From: Candidatus Epulonipiscioides saccharophilum
GTDB lineage: Bacteria > Bacillota > Clostridia > Lachnospirales > Cellulosilyticaceae
Direction of reading: 5' to 3'
Assembly (NCBI GenBank): GCA_002007295.1
Contig: LNZM01000022.1
Location: forward strand, 1-40,233
Length of the DNA: 40,233 bases
The notes under the pieces are model-generated. The model searched no databases and was not told the DNA's origin. It saw nothing but the letters and a program-made list of their open reading frames with translations. Below are positions 39,822 through 40,233 of this stretch, one piece after another (position 1 is the stretch's first letter; every line of letters starts with the position of its first letter). Both the position numbers and the translations under genes were made by a program.

Positions 39822-40233
39822 ATTTTTCATTCCTTTTCTTAATCTTAGTTTATAAATGATTTTATACTAACAAAGTATTAACTTGGCCAAAGTATTGTAT
39901 GTTATACTAAAAAGAATTCATTGGGCCAAAGTATTCTAGACAGCTAAAAAGTATTAACTGGGCCACAGTATTCTATATTATACTAAAAAGTGTTAACTGG
40001 GCAAGGTATTCTATGCAACTAAAAAGTATTAGCTAGGCCAAATTATTCTAGACAGTTAAAAAGTATTAGCTGGGCTACGGTATTCTAGACAGCTAAAAAA
40101 TATTAGCTGGACCACAGTGTGATATATATTATAGTGCGACACGTTGCGATATGAAAAGTATCGTCTAAATCTTGAAATATAAGATTAAAAGAACTAATAA
40201 TCTGAACAATCGAATGATAGGGTAACGCCTTGA
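39822..40233. repeat. Upstream tandem repeats (35-40 bp) at the right window edge
   Basis: From about 39872 to 40115 a unit of the form 'aaaaagtatta(a/g)ctggg' plus 'ccaaagtattctagacagct' recurs about seven times with divergence; some units have 'tatattatact' in place of 'tagacagct'. They lie upstream of the second Sel1 gene on the side of its promoter. No gene is seen from there to the window end. Confidence 0.75.

Overview
The window is AT-rich (roughly one third G+C by eye), uses strong AGGAGG-type ribosome binding sites, and has an anaerobic Firmicutes gene set: ackA/pta, a 2[4Fe-4S] ferredoxin, an iron-sulfur flavoprotein, and plsX-acpP-rpmF. The pta/ackA/rpmF/plsX/acpP block with tmcAL and rsmD-coaD nearby fits the Lachnospirales/Clostridia. 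A secreted GH86-like agarase/porphyranase and a secreted heparinase-II/III-type lyase suggest a diet of marine algal polysaccharide. A fish-gut Epulopiscium/Cellulosilyticum-type bacterium would fit, but that is inference.

Layout. 0.2-2.6 kb: secreted GH86-like enzyme. 2.6-8.6 kb: Sel1-repeat protein, cytoplasmic GH18 protein, intracellular leucine-rich-repeat protein, and a GNAT acetyltransferase bracketed by two 84-bp direct repeats. 9.1-11.4 kb: heparinase-like lyase. 11.8-13.6 kb: tRNA-Ser, nucleoid-associated protein, small membrane protein. 13.8-18.5 kb: complete branched-chain amino acid ABC operon (livJ, H, M, G, F). 18.8-25.8 kb: flavoprotein, esterase, orphan amino-acid ABC ATPase, orphan sugar-type binding lipoprotein, aminotransferase plus an unknown 382-aa protein. 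25.8-33.8 kb: small secreted peptide, tRNA-Pro and tRNA-Gly, acpP, plsX, rpmF, ackA, pta, tmcAL, coaD, rsmD. 34-40 kb: AI-2E-family permease, URO-D-fold protein, cytoplasmic GH30 glycosidase, ferredoxin, a second Sel1 protein.

Two features of the non-coding DNA stand out. First, a dispersed hairpin repeat family (core GTCAGC-TTC-GCTGAC, ends of the GGCTCTCC / CCTCTCAG type) occupies at least eleven intergenic sites, often within a few bases of a stop codon. One copy (2743-2885) has about 20-bp inverted ends and 11-bp flanking direct repeats, as a MITE would. Second, at least seven genes carry extra, usually decayed, copies of their own 3' end, stop codon included, just downstream: Sel1-1, heparinase, esterase, glnQ-like, acpP, ackA and Sel1-2. 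In the esterase and glnQ cases the hairpin element lies between the real tail and the copied tail. This recurrent gene-tail duplication is the most unusual pattern in the window.

How the genes work together. Secreted lyase/hydrolase enzymes would release sugars outside the cell, and cytoplasmic GH30/GH18 proteins could act on internalised products. Pta-AckA turns acetyl-CoA into acetate and ATP, and the liv operon imports amino acids. PlsX, ACP and CoaD serve lipid and CoA synthesis. I found no defence island, prophage, CRISPR array or intact transposase.
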